NCBI GenBank assembly: GCA_004322425.1
Contig: SCVJ01000032.1
Span: forward strand, 18,099 to 82,098
DNA length: 64,000 nucleotides
Source: Chitinophagaceae bacterium
GTDB lineage: Bacteria > Bacteroidota > Bacteroidia > Chitinophagales > Chitinophagaceae
Direction: 5' to 3'
In this document: piece after piece, positions 44,724 to 54,290 of the stretch
How the letters are laid out: every line of letters starts with the position of its first letter
Position numbering within the stretch: the first letter of the stretch is position 1
The notes under the pieces: generated by a model
Databases searched by the model: none
Told to the model about the DNA's origin: nothing
The model's input: only the letters and a program-made list of their open reading frames with translations
Made by a program: the position numbers and the translations under genes

Positions 44724-45311
44724 ATGCCAACTCCCCTCAAAAAGATAATCATAATTACAGCGGCTTCCGGCTCGGGAAAAACTTCTATTGTAAAGCATTT
44801 ATTAAAAAAAAATTCTGAACAACTAGATTTTTCAATTTCTTGCGCCACAAGGCAAAAAAGAAATAATGAAGCAGATGGTATGGACTATTATTTTATTTCT
44901 CCCGATGAGTTCAAAGAAAAAATTACGAAAAATGAATTTGTGGAATGGGAAATGGTGTACGAGGGAAAATACTACGGAACTTTAAAAACTGAGTTGGAGC
45001 GAATTTGGGGGAAAAACAAAACGCCACTTTTAGATATTGATGTTAAAGGTGCATTAGCCATTCAACAACAGTTTCCGAAAGAAACATTATCAATATTTAT
45101 TGCACCGCCCTCTATTGCCGAACTTAAAAAAAGATTAGAAGCAAGAGGAACAGAAACGCCTGAAAGCCTAGCCACACGTGTTCACAAAGCCGCAGATGAG
45201 ATTATTTTTCAGCCACACTTTACTACTACTATTATTAATGATGATTTACAAAAAGCAGGATCTGAGGCAGAAGAATTGGTAAGAAATTTTTTACAAATTC
45301 GAGCTAACTAG
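44724..45311 (+). CDS. gmk: Guanylate kinase
   Basis: This enzyme phosphorylates GMP to GDP. The 195-residue protein (ATG at 44724; a TTG lies two codons upstream) has the P-loop AASGSGKTS, the GMP-binding SCATRQKRNNEADGMDYYF segment, and RLEARGTETPESLATR in the lid. LLDIDVKGALAIQQ is the conserved core strand. It follows about 300 bases without a supported gene. Confidence 0.96.
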   Translation: MPTPLKKIIIITAASGSGKTSIVKHLLKKNSEQLDFSISCATRQKRNNEADGMDYYFISPDEFKEKITKNEFVEWEMVYEGKYYGTLKTELERIWGKNKTPLLDIDVKGALAIQQQFPKETLSIFIAPPSIAELKKRLEARGTETPESLATRVHKAADEIIFQPHFTTTIINDDLQKAGSEAEELVRNFLQIRAN

Positions 45312-45347
45312 TATTTGACACTCAATAATCAAAATCGCATCATCCCT

Positions 45348-45355
45348 TATCTTTG
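45348..45355 (+). promoter_or_regulatory. Candidate tatC promoter -7 box
   Basis: TATCTTTG is an exact TAnnTTTG match, 27 bases before the tatC ATG. It lies in the short gap after gmk, so tatC may have its own transcript. Confidence 0.45.
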
Positions 45356-45374
45356 ACCTCTTTTATATAACCAA

Positions 45375-46226
45375 ATGGCACTTAATTTTTTAGGGAATAA
45401 ATCCATGGACGAAAAGGCAGAAATGTCTTTTCTGGATCACTTAGATGTCTTACGAAAATATTTATTTCGCTCCGCTGTTGCCATCGCAATTGGCATGCTG
45501 ATTGCCGGCATTTACAATGAATTTATTATTGACTCGATCTTGCTGGGACCAATGCACAAAGACTTTATTTCGTTTAGAAAGCTTTGTGAGTGGGGCCAAC
45601 AGTTGGGCTTGGGTAACAGTATGTGCACAAGCACCATTTCTATTAATATGCAAAACACGAACACTACAGGCCAGATTTCAATGTTCTTTACCGTGTTATT
45701 TGTAGCTGGACTTGTGATTGCTTTCCCTTATATTTTTTGGCAGTTTTGGCTGTTTATTCGCCCGGCATTAACTAAAAAAGAATTGAACAAAACAAGAGGA
45801 GTTATTTTTTGGGTTTCTTTTTTATTTTTTACCGGAATTTTATTTGGATATTTTTTTCTGGTTCCTATTAGTATGAATTTTTTGGCAAATTTTTCTTTGT
45901 CTGATAAAATTCAAAACATCTGGACTATTGAAAGTTATATAGGAACCGTTATGCCATTTATTCTGGGGACCGGCCTAGCATTTCAACTTCCGTTAGTTAT
46001 TTATTTCTTAGCGCATATTGGAGTTGTAAGTACAAAATTTTTGCGTACCAATCGCAAGTACGCTGTTTTAATTATTGTAATTGTAGCGGGCATTATTACT
46101 CCGCCAGAAGTAATTAGTCAGATTGTAGTAACCCTTCCTCTATTACTTTTATATGAAATAAGCATTTTACTAACTCGAAATGTTGAGAAAAAGAAAGCTA
46201 AGGAAGAGATCAAAGAATGGAGCTAG
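45375..46226 (+). CDS. tatC: Sec-independent protein translocase TatC
   Basis: The 283-residue receptor for twin-arginine signal peptides, with six membrane helices. The cytoplasmic N terminus has MSFLDHLDVLRKYLFR (usual H-L-x-E-L-R-x-R region), and the conserved FWQFWLFIRPALTKKE and FQLPLVIYF blocks are present. The periplasmic loop between helices 1 and 2 is longer than in E. coli. tatA/tatB genes are not adjacent; only a TatA-like broken frame occurs at 56.1 kb. Confidence 0.95.
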   Translation: MALNFLGNKSMDEKAEMSFLDHLDVLRKYLFRSAVAIAIGMLIAGIYNEFIIDSILLGPMHKDFISFRKLCEWGQQLGLGNSMCTSTISINMQNTNTTGQISMFFTVLFVAGLVIAFPYIFWQFWLFIRPALTKKELNKTRGVIFWVSFLFFTGILFGYFFLVPISMNFLANFSLSDKIQNIWTIESYIGTVMPFILGTGLAFQLPLVIYFLAHIGVVSTKFLRTNRKYAVLIIVIVAGIITPPEVISQIVVTLPLLLLYEISILLTRNVEKKKAKEEIKEWS

Positions 46227-46263
46227 TTTATCATTTAAAAAAAATTGTTTCATAAGGGCTTTG

Positions 46264-46271
46264 TACCTTTG
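46264..46271 (+). promoter_or_regulatory. Candidate rpiB promoter -7 box
   Basis: TACCTTTG is an exact TAnnTTTG match, 37 bases before the GTG start of rpiB. Confidence 0.45.
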
Positions 46272-46307
46272 ACTTTGGAAACACAATCTTGATATAAACA
46301 AATTCAC

Positions 46308-46766
46308 GTGTCTTCTCCGTTTAACATTAGCAAACCCATAGCCATCGGCAGCGACCACGCAGGATACGATCATAAAGAAGAGTTGATTTCTTTTTTAGAA
46401 GCAAAGGATCTTCCATACCAAGATTTTGGAACCCATTCAAAAGACTCGGTTGACTATCCCGATTTTGCACACCCCGTTGCAAAGGCAGTTGAAACAGGAG
46501 CTGCAGCATTTGGTATTTTGCTTTGCGGCAGCGCAAACGGAGTTTCTATTACTGCTAACAAACATAAAGGAGTTCGCGCAGCACTTTGCTGGGGCGAAGA
46601 ATTAGCTAAACTTTCAAGAGAACATAACGACGCTAATATTATTTGCATTCCGGCTCGTTTTGTAAGCGAAGGCGATGCTGAAAAAATGGTAGCTGTTTTT
46701 ATGGCAACTGAATTTGAGGGCGGCCGCCATCAAGGTCGTGTTCAAAAAATTACGGATGGCTGTTAA
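46308..46766 (+). CDS. rpiB: Ribose 5-phosphate isomerase B
   Basis: A 152-residue isomerase that interconverts ribose 5-phosphate and ribulose 5-phosphate in the pentose phosphate pathway. IAIGSDHAGYDHKEEL, LLCGSANGVSITANKHKGVRAALCW with the catalytic Cys, and EHNDANIICIPARF are typical. The start is GTG at 46308; no nearer ATG exists before GSDHAG. It has a good promoter box of its own. Confidence 0.95.
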   Translation: MSSPFNISKPIAIGSDHAGYDHKEELISFLEAKDLPYQDFGTHSKDSVDYPDFAHPVAKAVETGAAAFGILLCGSANGVSITANKHKGVRAALCWGEELAKLSREHNDANIICIPARFVSEGDAEKMVAVFMATEFEGGRHQGRVQKITDGC

Positions 46767-46841
46767 TTGCCATTCATCATTTTATAATTCCCACAACAAA
46801 TTGAATAAGTAAATTTACCCTCTTAAAAAATCATACGTAAG

Positions 46842-48353
46842 ATGAAAAAAATAATATTGCTATTCGTTATTGGATTATCCTTTGTAGCGTCTGCACAAAA
46901 GAAAAATTCTGTTCAGGAAAAATTTGCTGGCGCCATAACTGCTGCAGATTTAAAAAAACATTTATATACCGTGGCTAGCGCGGAAATGGAAGGAAGAGAT
47001 ACGCCTTCTCCCGGATTAGAAAAAGCAGCAACATATATTGAGGAACATTTTAAATCTATCGGTTTAAAACCGGGCAATGGCGATAGTTACCGTCAATATT
47101 ATCCTATTTATCAAGATTTAGTAACAGTCAGTGCTGTTGCGGTAAACGGTGTAACTTTTGAACAAAATAAAGATTTTCAAGCGGGAAATAATTATACTTC
47201 TACGTTAGCCTTTTCCGAAATATTATTTGCGGGCTATGGAATTGTGGATGACACCTTGGACAGTTATAAAAATTTAGACGTACGCGGCAAGGCTGTTGTT
47301 ATTTTAGAAGGCGCTCCAACCGATTATAAATCTACAAAACAAGGATTTCAAAATCCAGCGATGACGATGAATAAAATAAATGCTGCAGCCAACAAAGGAG
47401 CCGCTGCTATTTTGATTGTATCAAAAAATTTATCGAGACGCAATAACGGCGCTTCTTGGAATCTTAATAAATATAAAATCAGCGTTAGCCCAATCTATTA
47501 TTCTATATCCGAAAAAGTTGCTTCAGCAATTATGGGCGAAGACGGTGTTGAAATTTTTACTAAGGCGAAAAAAGAATTGCTTACTTCAAAATCCTATTCT
47601 GCAAATATTGATTTAGGATTTAACAAAGCAACAAAAACAGAACAGGTTTCAAATGTGTTGGGGGTAATTGAAGGGACAGATAAAAAAGATGAATATGTGA
47701 TTATTACCGCACATTATGATCACGTAGGAAAAAGAAACGATACAACAATTTATTACGGAGCAGATGATGATGGAAGTGGAACAGTAAGTATTTTAGAGCT
47801 TGCAGAATCATTTGCAAAAGCAAAAGCAGCAGGCCATGGCCCACGACGCAGTATTTTATTTATGACTGTAAGCGGCGAGGAGCATGGACTTTGGGGATCG
47901 GAATATTACAGCAATCACCCCATTTATCCAATTGAAAAAACTACCGTTGATTTAAATATCGACATGGTGGGGCGTATTGGAGAAGAATATTTGAAAGATA
48001 AAGATTCGGCGAACTATGTATATGTTATTGGCGACAATAAACTAAGTTCCGATCTTACTCCTATTACCGACATGGTAAATAATACCTATTCCGATTTAAA
48101 GCTGGATAAAAAATACAACGACCCTAAAGATCCCAACCGATTTTATTATCGCAGCGATCATTACAATTTTGCAGAAAAAGGTGTCCCGATTATTTTTTAT
48201 TTCAATGGCGTTCATGCCGATTATCATAAGCCCACCGACACTCCCGATAAAATTAATTACAACGTAATGGAGAAGCGAGTGAAATTAGTTTTTCATACAG
48301 CTTGGGAAATTGCTAACCGTGATGAAATGCTGAAACGCGATATGCCTCTTTAA
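46842..48353 (+). CDS. M28-family zinc aminopeptidase, secreted
   Basis: A 503-residue exported peptidase with a signal peptide (about 1-18, ending FVASAQK). A PA-like insert (about 120-260) precedes the M28 domain. The two-zinc ligands are visible in order: HYDHVG, YGADDDGSG, the Glu pair in SGEEHGLWG, IDMVGR, and YRSDHYNF. It should trim N-terminal residues from peptides in the periplasm or outside. It is a single gene. Confidence 0.93.
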   Translation: MKKIILLFVIGLSFVASAQKKNSVQEKFAGAITAADLKKHLYTVASAEMEGRDTPSPGLEKAATYIEEHFKSIGLKPGNGDSYRQYYPIYQDLVTVSAVAVNGVTFEQNKDFQAGNNYTSTLAFSEILFAGYGIVDDTLDSYKNLDVRGKAVVILEGAPTDYKSTKQGFQNPAMTMNKINAAANKGAAAILIVSKNLSRRNNGASWNLNKYKISVSPIYYSISEKVASAIMGEDGVEIFTKAKKELLTSKSYSANIDLGFNKATKTEQVSNVLGVIEGTDKKDEYVIITAHYDHVGKRNDTTIYYGADDDGSGTVSILELAESFAKAKAAGHGPRRSILFMTVSGEEHGLWGSEYYSNHPIYPIEKTTVDLNIDMVGRIGEEYLKDKDSANYVYVIGDNKLSSDLTPITDMVNNTYSDLKLDKKYNDPKDPNRFYYRSDHYNFAEKGVPIIFYFNGVHADYHKPTDTPDKINYNVMEKRVKLVFHTAWEIANRDEMLKRDMPL

Positions 48354-48420
48354 GAATTGTTTCATTATTTATACTTTGCTATTGGTCGTCAAACAAAAAT
48401 GGTGGCGTGAGGGCTGATTA

Positions 48421-49068
48421 TTATAAATCTTTCCTCAGCCACTTTACTCCTATATAAACAAAAGGAGTTTCAATGACTGACAAAGAACATTTTAGCAACC
48501 AATACGGAAGTATCAAACTAAATAGAAATGAAATGTTTTGAGCGACAGATTCATTTATAGCATAAAATGCGAGTACAACAAAAACAGTCGTATCAATAAA
48601 CTGTGCAATAAAATTTGACAGATTGTTTCTCAGCCACAATTTACTTTGTCCCAGTGCTTTTTTAATTTTCACAAATACAAATACATCTAAAAAGTCTGCT
48701 AAAGCAAATGCGATTAAAGAGGCTGTTGAAATTCTGATGGAAGTACCAAAAATTGAATCATACATACTTTCTTTAGATGCAAATTTTGTTGACGGCGGCA
48801 GTGAAATGGCAAGAATAGAAAACAACAATAAAATAAAAATGATAATTAAACTGGCCCTGATGACACTTCTTATTCTTTCTGCTCCGTAAACTTCAGCAAC
48901 AACATCGTTAATTGTAAAAATTAGAGGGACTAAAAAAATCGAAACACTGGCATTTAATTGAAAGTTGGAAAATGAAATTAATTGAAATGTTTTTCCTCCC
49001 ATTAATTCAGCGGCTACAATACAAAATATATAGAGCGAGATTAAGAAATCTAATTTTTTAACTTTCAT
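48421..49068 (-). CDS. Queuosine precursor transporter, YhhQ/VUT family
   Basis: A 215-residue membrane protein with about six helices. The opening FLISLYIFCIVAAELMGGKTFQL and the VPLIFTINDVVAEVYGAER motif identify the YhhQ/QueT-like family, which imports queuosine precursors (preQ0/preQ1) for tRNA modification. No queuosine synthesis gene is in the window. It is convergent with the M28 peptidase gene and follows no obvious operon partner. Confidence 0.9.
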   Translation of the reverse strand: MKVKKLDFLISLYIFCIVAAELMGGKTFQLISFSNFQLNASVSIFLVPLIFTINDVVAEVYGAERIRSVIRASLIIIFILLLFSILAISLPPSTKFASKESMYDSIFGTSIRISTASLIAFALADFLDVFVFVKIKKALGQSKLWLRNNLSNFIAQFIDTTVFVVLAFYAINESVAQNISFLFSLILPYWLLKCSLSVIETPFVYIGVKWLRKDL

Positions 49069-49144
49069 TATTCCTTTGTTGAAATGCGTTTGTGGTTTGT
49101 TGCTGTCCTACCATATAAACTTTCGAACGGTAGTTGCTTTTTTA

Positions 49145-50119
49145 TTACCAATCCAATAACCAAGCAAAGATGAGTGGCGCTACAATAGTAGCATCACTTT
49201 CAATAATATATTTTGGTGTATGAATATCCAGCTTTCCCCAAGTTATTTTTTCGTTGGGCACTGCTCCCGAATACGATCCAAACGAAGTGGTTGAATCGCT
49301 TATTTGACAGAAGTAACTCCAAAACGGGACATCGTGCCATTCCAAATCTTGATACATCATCGGCACCACACAAATTGGAAAGTCGCCGGCAATGCCACCA
49401 CCAATTTGAAAAAAGCCAACTCCTTTGCCCGAAGAATTATTGCGATACCATTCGGTAAGCCACACCATATATTCAATACCGCTTTTTACTGTGCTGGCTT
49501 TTATTTCATTTTTAACAACATAGCTAGCAAAAATATTTCCTGTTGTGCTGTCTTCCCAACCCGGAACAACAATCGGAATATTTTTTTCAGCAGCCGCTAC
49601 CACCCAACTGTCTTTGGGATCAATTTCATAATATTGTTTCAACTCGCCACTTAAAATAGTTTTATATAAAAACTCATGTGGGAAAAATCGTTCTCCTTTT
49701 TCTTCAGCCGCTTTCCATTGTTTTACCAAATGTTTTTGCAAACGACGAAACGCTTCTTCTTCCGGAATGCAAGTATCCGTAACACGATTGTAGTGTTTTT
49801 CTAATAAATCCCATTCATCTTGCGGAGTCAAATCACGATAATTGGGAACTCGTTTGTAATGCGAATGCGCCACTAGATTCATCACATCTTCTTCCAGGTT
49901 TGCTCCGGTGCAACTAATAATTTGTACTTTATCTTGTCTAATCATTTCTGCTAAAGAAATACCCAGCTCGGCCGTACTCATCGCGCCGGCAAGTGTAATC
50001 ATCATTTTTCCGCCTTCAGTTAAATGTTTTTCATATCCCTTTGCAGCGTCCATCAATGCCGCTGCATTAAAATGGCGGTAGTGGTGTTGAATAAATTGCG
50101 ATACAGGCCCCTTGTTCAT
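49145..50119 (-). CDS. Deoxyhypusine synthase-family protein
   Basis: A 324-residue NAD-binding protein of the deoxyhypusine synthase fold. LAGAMSTAELG, ISCTGANLEEDVMNLVAHSHY and GGGIAGDFPICVVPM line the NAD site. The region equal to the human catalytic Lys329 is kept as TWGKL, K296. Bacteria have no eIF5A, so the enzyme must use another acceptor, perhaps a polyamine, as in homospermidine synthase. No polyamine gene is next to it. Confidence 0.88.
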   Translation of the reverse strand: MNKGPVSQFIQHHYRHFNAAALMDAAKGYEKHLTEGGKMMITLAGAMSTAELGISLAEMIRQDKVQIISCTGANLEEDVMNLVAHSHYKRVPNYRDLTPQDEWDLLEKHYNRVTDTCIPEEEAFRRLQKHLVKQWKAAEEKGERFFPHEFLYKTILSGELKQYYEIDPKDSWVVAAAEKNIPIVVPGWEDSTTGNIFASYVVKNEIKASTVKSGIEYMVWLTEWYRNNSSGKGVGFFQIGGGIAGDFPICVVPMMYQDLEWHDVPFWSYFCQISDSTTSFGSYSGAVPNEKITWGKLDIHTPKYIIESDATIVAPLIFAWLLDW

Positions 50120-50286
50120 ATAGTAATTTTATTCCGCCTTCTGATCGCAACGAGCGAGACATCTGCGGCTAGGGTGCAAAAATAATTTTTTTAACGAGAA
50201 GTAACATACAATTAGCAATAGTGTTTATGTACACTACTTTTCATAAAAGAAAATTTCTTCTTAATTTTAACCTCTAAACTTTTAAA

Positions 50287-51426
50287 ATGAATTTCGGAAC
50301 CAAATTTGTTCATGCAGGCGCAGAACCCGATCCTTCTACAGGGGCTATTATGACTCCCATCTTTCAAACCTCAACATTTGTACAAGAATCGCCTGGTGTA
50401 AATAAGGGATACGAATATGCAAGAAGCCAAAATCCAACACGCACCGCCTTGGAAAAAGCATTGGCTATTATTGAAAATGGGAAATATGCATTGGCATTCA
50501 GCAGTGGCGTAGCCGCAACGGACTCAGTTATAAAATTATTAAAATCAGGAGACGAAGTAATTGCCGGAAACGACATGTACGGCGGAACCTATCGGTTGTT
50601 TACCAAAGTGTTTGAAAAATTCGGGATAAAATTCCATTACGTCGATATGCGCGACACCAACAATATTCGATCCTTTATCAACAGCAACACAAAATTAATT
50701 TGGGCCGAAACGCCCACAAATCCGTTGATGAACATAACCGATATTGCTGCGTTGTCTTCAATAGCAAAAGCGCATCACTTGTTATTAGTAGTCGATAATA
50801 CATTTGCATCTCCTTATTTACAAAACCCGTTAGACCTTGGTGCAGATATTGTGATGCATTCTTCCACAAAATATTTAGCAGGACACAGTGATGTGATTCA
50901 AGGGTGCTTGGTGCTGAGTGATGCCGAGTTACGTGAAAAATTATTTCTCATTCAAAAAAGCTGCGGGGCAGTACCAGGACCAATGGATTGTTTTTTAACA
51001 CTGCGTGGAATAAAAACTCTTCACCTTCGAATGCAGCGCCATTGCGAAAATGGAGAAAAGATTGCCACTTGGTTGCGCAACAACGAAAAGGTTGCAAAGG
51101 TTTACTGGCCCGGATTTGAAGAACACCCTAATCATACAATTGCTAAAAAACAAATGCGCGGCTACGGCGGCATGATCAGTTTTGAATTAAAAAATGACAG
51201 TGCCGAAGAGGTAAAAAGAGTTCTTTCAAACACACACTTTTTTGCACTTGCCGAAAGTTTGGGCGGAGTAGAGTCGTTGATTAATCATCCGGCAACCATG
51301 ACGCATGCCAGCATTCCCAGAGAAGAAAGAATAAAAAATGGATTGACCGATTCGTTGATTCGACTGAGCGTAGGAATTGAAGATGCCAACGACTTGATTA
51401 AAGATTTAAAGCACGCTATTGGCTAA
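50287..51426 (+). CDS. Cystathionine gamma-synthase/lyase family PLP enzyme
   Basis: A 379-residue trans-sulfuration enzyme. The PLP Lys is in MHSSTKYLAGHSDVIQG, and YEYARSQNPTRTALE, FSSGVAATDSV and AETPTNPLMNITDI are typical. It makes or breaks cystathionine; synthase and lyase cannot be told apart by eye. The C-terminal SLIRLSVGIEDANDLIKDL is intact. The gene ends 8 bases before the start of the TIGR02757 gene. Confidence 0.92.
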   Translation: MNFGTKFVHAGAEPDPSTGAIMTPIFQTSTFVQESPGVNKGYEYARSQNPTRTALEKALAIIENGKYALAFSSGVAATDSVIKLLKSGDEVIAGNDMYGGTYRLFTKVFEKFGIKFHYVDMRDTNNIRSFINSNTKLIWAETPTNPLMNITDIAALSSIAKAHHLLLVVDNTFASPYLQNPLDLGADIVMHSSTKYLAGHSDVIQGCLVLSDAELREKLFLIQKSCGAVPGPMDCFLTLRGIKTLHLRMQRHCENGEKIATWLRNNEKVAKVYWPGFEEHPNHTIAKKQMRGYGGMISFELKNDSAEEVKRVLSNTHFFALAESLGGVESLINHPATMTHASIPREERIKNGLTDSLIRLSVGIEDANDLIKDLKHAIG

Positions 51427-51433
51427 TGCACTC

Positions 51434-52195
51434 ATGAATGAAAAAGATATAAAATTATTTTTAAACAAAAAGGTTGATGGCTATAATCAAACTTCTTTTA
51501 TTAAAAATGATCCTATTTGTATCCCACATCTTTTTTCTAAAAAACAAGATATAGAAATTGCGGGTTTTTTCGCTGCCATTTTTGCTTGGGGTAACCGAAC
51601 CACTATTATTCAAAAATCGAAAGAGTTGATGCGATTGATGGATAATGATCCGCACAATTTTTGTTTGCATCATAGCTCGAAAGAATTAAAAAAACTGACT
51701 GGCTTCAAACACAGAACATTCAACGCCACAGATCTTCTTTACTTCATTGAATTTTTCAAACAACATTATGGAAATCATAAAAGCCTTGAAACTGCATTTA
51801 TAAAACACGGAAATACTATTGAAGAAATGCTAAACGGGTTTCATCATTATTTTTTCTCTTTTGAAAAAGCTCCGACAAGAACAAAAAAACATATTGCAGC
51901 ACCTGAAAAAAATTCAAGTTGCAAAAGATTGAATATGTTTTTGCGCTGGATGGTTCGACAGGATGATAAAGGTGTCGACTTTGGTTTATGGAAAAACATT
52001 TCTCCTTATCAACTTATTTGCCCGATTGATGTTCATGTAGCTAGAGTGGCAAGAAAGTTAAAAATATTAGAGAGGAAACAAACAGATTGGCGGGCAGCGT
52101 TGGAGCTAACGAAATATCTGCGAACTTTGGACAGTAAAGACCCTGTGAAATATGATTTTGCATTATTTAATCTTGGAGTGATGGAGAAATATTAA
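51434..52195 (+). CDS. TIGR02757-family protein (DUF2400)
   Basis: A 253-residue cytoplasmic protein from the ATG at 51434; the TTG at 51419 overlaps the upstream gene. It matches TIGR02757 by IAGFFAAIFAWGNRTTII, the central LLYFIEFFKQHYG and the C-terminal ISPYQLICPIDVHVARVARKLKIL. The C-terminal part resembles helix-hairpin-helix DNA-glycosylase cores, but catalytic residues are not evident. Function is unknown. Confidence 0.85.
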   Translation: MNEKDIKLFLNKKVDGYNQTSFIKNDPICIPHLFSKKQDIEIAGFFAAIFAWGNRTTIIQKSKELMRLMDNDPHNFCLHHSSKELKKLTGFKHRTFNATDLLYFIEFFKQHYGNHKSLETAFIKHGNTIEEMLNGFHHYFFSFEKAPTRTKKHIAAPEKNSSCKRLNMFLRWMVRQDDKGVDFGLWKNISPYQLICPIDVHVARVARKLKILERKQTDWRAALELTKYLRTLDSKDPVKYDFALFNLGVMEKY

Positions 52196-52201
52196 AAACA
52201 C

Positions 52202-52519
52202 GTGCACAATATTTTAGTTTCAGATATAAATCAATCTCTTGAGCTTAGCTTGCCCGACACTATTTCTCTTGAAGAGTTGCGCCAAAAACTTGTTTTTCAT
52301 ATTAATCATCTCATCAATCATGATTTTGAAAAATTAGTTTTCTATTTGTATCGGATTGACGTGGATGAATCTAAAATAAAGAAATTACTGGATCAGAAAG
52401 GTGGAGAAAATGCAGCCGAATTAATTGCTGATTCAATTATAGAAAGGCAATTGCAAAAAATAAAATCGCGACAACAATTTTCTAAAAATAAATCAGCCGA
52501 CGCCGAAACAAACTGGTGA
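52202..52519 (+). CDS. Conserved-looking small protein, unknown
   Basis: A 105-residue soluble, mostly helical protein rich in Leu, Lys and Glu, with GTG start at 52202, 6 bases after the TIGR02757 stop. The stretch YLYRIDVDESKIKKLLDQKGG and the polar tail QKIKSRQQF are the visible features. No family is recognised. Close spacing suggests it is expressed with the TIGR02757 gene. It is convergent with the fatty acid hydroxylase gene. Confidence 0.7.
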   Translation: MHNILVSDINQSLELSLPDTISLEELRQKLVFHINHLINHDFEKLVFYLYRIDVDESKIKKLLDQKGGENAAELIADSIIERQLQKIKSRQQFSKNKSADAETNW

Positions 52520-53224
52520 TTACTTTTTTTCGAACATCAATTCTTCCACTTTTTCTTTATCTTCCTTTTCCAAATCAAACATAGTGCCAAAAACATGATC
52601 CCACAAGGTTGAGCTAACACCGAATCCGTGATTGTCATTTTTGTAATGATGCAAATGATGATTGCGCCACAGCGGTTTCATCCATTTAAAAGGTGTGTGC
52701 CAAGCATGAATTGCATAATGCAGTGTTCCATATAATAAGTACCCCAATGCAAAACCTGGAAAAAACATAAACACATTTTCTCCCATAAAAAAATACATCA
52801 TTAAAAAAATGGATGAAGATAAAATCAGACTGGGAACCGGCGGCATAAATAATCGATTTCGATCGCGGGGGTAATGATGGTGATTACCGTGAAGGATATA
52901 ACTAAATTTTTTGATTCGCTCCTTGTCGCTCACCAAATGAAAAAGAAAGCGATGTGCGATGTATTCAAAGAAAGTCCAGAAAAAGATTCCGCCTAAAAAA
53001 GTAAATCCAACTCTCGTTGATGTAAAACCAAAATTGGAACGACTATAATAAAGAAAAAATAAAATAATTGGTAAATACATCCCCCAAATAACCAAAGGGT
53101 GCGATTTGGTAAGCAGTTCCAAAAACTGATTCCTGAAAAGCTGCGCCTGCCCCTTATTATGAATCTTTTCAAAATACATACTCCTCATTTTGCCCAATAA
53201 ATATAATAAACCCGCTGCAATCAA
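52520..53224 (-). CDS. Sterol desaturase/fatty acid 2-hydroxylase family protein
   Basis: A 234-residue membrane enzyme with a di-iron His cluster: HRFLFH, HGNHHHYP, HYAIHAWH and HHLHHYKND, plus about four hydrophobic helices. The pattern matches fatty acid 2-hydroxylases, which alter sphingolipid or other membrane acyl chains. The first ATG at 53224 is used; an ATG at 53188 (MRSMYFEK) is possible. Substrate is inferred, not shown. Confidence 0.88.
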   Translation of the reverse strand: MIAAGLLYLLGKMRSMYFEKIHNKGQAQLFRNQFLELLTKSHPLVIWGMYLPIILFFLYYSRSNFGFTSTRVGFTFLGGIFFWTFFEYIAHRFLFHLVSDKERIKKFSYILHGNHHHYPRDRNRLFMPPVPSLILSSSIFLMMYFFMGENVFMFFPGFALGYLLYGTLHYAIHAWHTPFKWMKPLWRNHHLHHYKNDNHGFGVSSTLWDHVFGTMFDLEKEDKEKVEELMFEKK

Positions 53225-53277
53225 TAATGTTAAAAAAGTGAAATGATTAACTTTGGCGGTAACTATAAAAAAATTTC

Positions 53278-54282
53278 ATGAAACTTCTTTCTTATTTAAA
53301 AGATGGGCACGACCAATTGGGTGTTTTGATAAACGATATGGTGTATGATATGGAATTGTTGCACCCCGATCTTCCCGGCAGTATGGGTTTATTTTTAAAT
53401 TATTGGGAAGATGTTTTTCCAATTGCACAAGCCGGTGAATTGATGCTGCGCGAAGGAAGCAGAAGTAGTAATAATGGAATTCCATTATCCGAAATTCAAC
53501 TGTTGGCTCCAGTTCCACATCCTACTTCTTGTCGTGATGGATATGCTTTTCGACAACATGTAGCTGCAGCAAGAAGAAATAGAAAAGCAGAAATGATTCC
53601 GGAGTTTGATCAATTTCCCATTTTTTATTTTACCAATCATCATAGCATACAAGGACCCGGCGATATAAAATGTATGCCCGATCATTTTGAAAAACTTGAT
53701 TTTGAATTAGAAGCATCGATTGTAATTTGTAAACAAGGAAGAAATATTAAAGCCGAAAATGCCGATGAATATATTGGCGGCTTGATGATTATGAATGATA
53801 TGAGCGCTAGACGATTGCAGATGGAAGAAATGATGTTGAATTTGGGACCCGCAAAAGGAAAAGATTTCTCTACGGCTATTGGCCCTTGGTTGGTAACCAT
53901 GGATGAGCTGGAACAATTTGTAGTGCCTGCAAAAGAAAACCACGTTGGTAAAAATTGGAATCTTAATATGATTTGCACGGTTAATGGAATACAAGTGAGT
54001 GAAGGAAATTTGGGTGATATGGATTGGACCTTTGCAGAAATAATTGAGCGGGCCTCCTACGGAGTAGATTTAGTTCCCGGCGATGTTATTGGCAGCGGAA
54101 CGGTGGGTACGGGTTGTTTTTTGGAATTGAATGGTACCGGAAAACTTCACAATCCCGAATATAAAGAGCAGTGGCTGCAAGCCAATGATGTGGTTGAAAT
54201 GGAAATAGATAGTTTGGGAAAACTATCGAATACTATTATTGCCGAAGAAACTGATTTTTCAATACTGAGAAAAAAGAAATGA
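53278..54282 (+). CDS. Fumarylacetoacetate hydrolase-family protein
   Basis: A 334-residue FAH-fold enzyme. Acid ligands for the metal are expected in DFELEASIVI and NDMSARRLQ, and the TAIGPWLVT and PGDVIGSGTVGTGCF strands are typical. FAH enzymes hydrolyse C-C bonds of acylpyruvates or fumarylacetoacetate, as in Tyr or aromatic catabolism. No other catabolic gene is adjacent. It is divergent from the hydroxylase. Confidence 0.9.
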   Translation: MKLLSYLKDGHDQLGVLINDMVYDMELLHPDLPGSMGLFLNYWEDVFPIAQAGELMLREGSRSSNNGIPLSEIQLLAPVPHPTSCRDGYAFRQHVAAARRNRKAEMIPEFDQFPIFYFTNHHSIQGPGDIKCMPDHFEKLDFELEASIVICKQGRNIKAENADEYIGGLMIMNDMSARRLQMEEMMLNLGPAKGKDFSTAIGPWLVTMDELEQFVVPAKENHVGKNWNLNMICTVNGIQVSEGNLGDMDWTFAEIIERASYGVDLVPGDVIGSGTVGTGCFLELNGTGKLHNPEYKEQWLQANDVVEMEIDSLGKLSNTIIAEETDFSILRKKK

Positions 54283-54290
54283 AAATTTAA

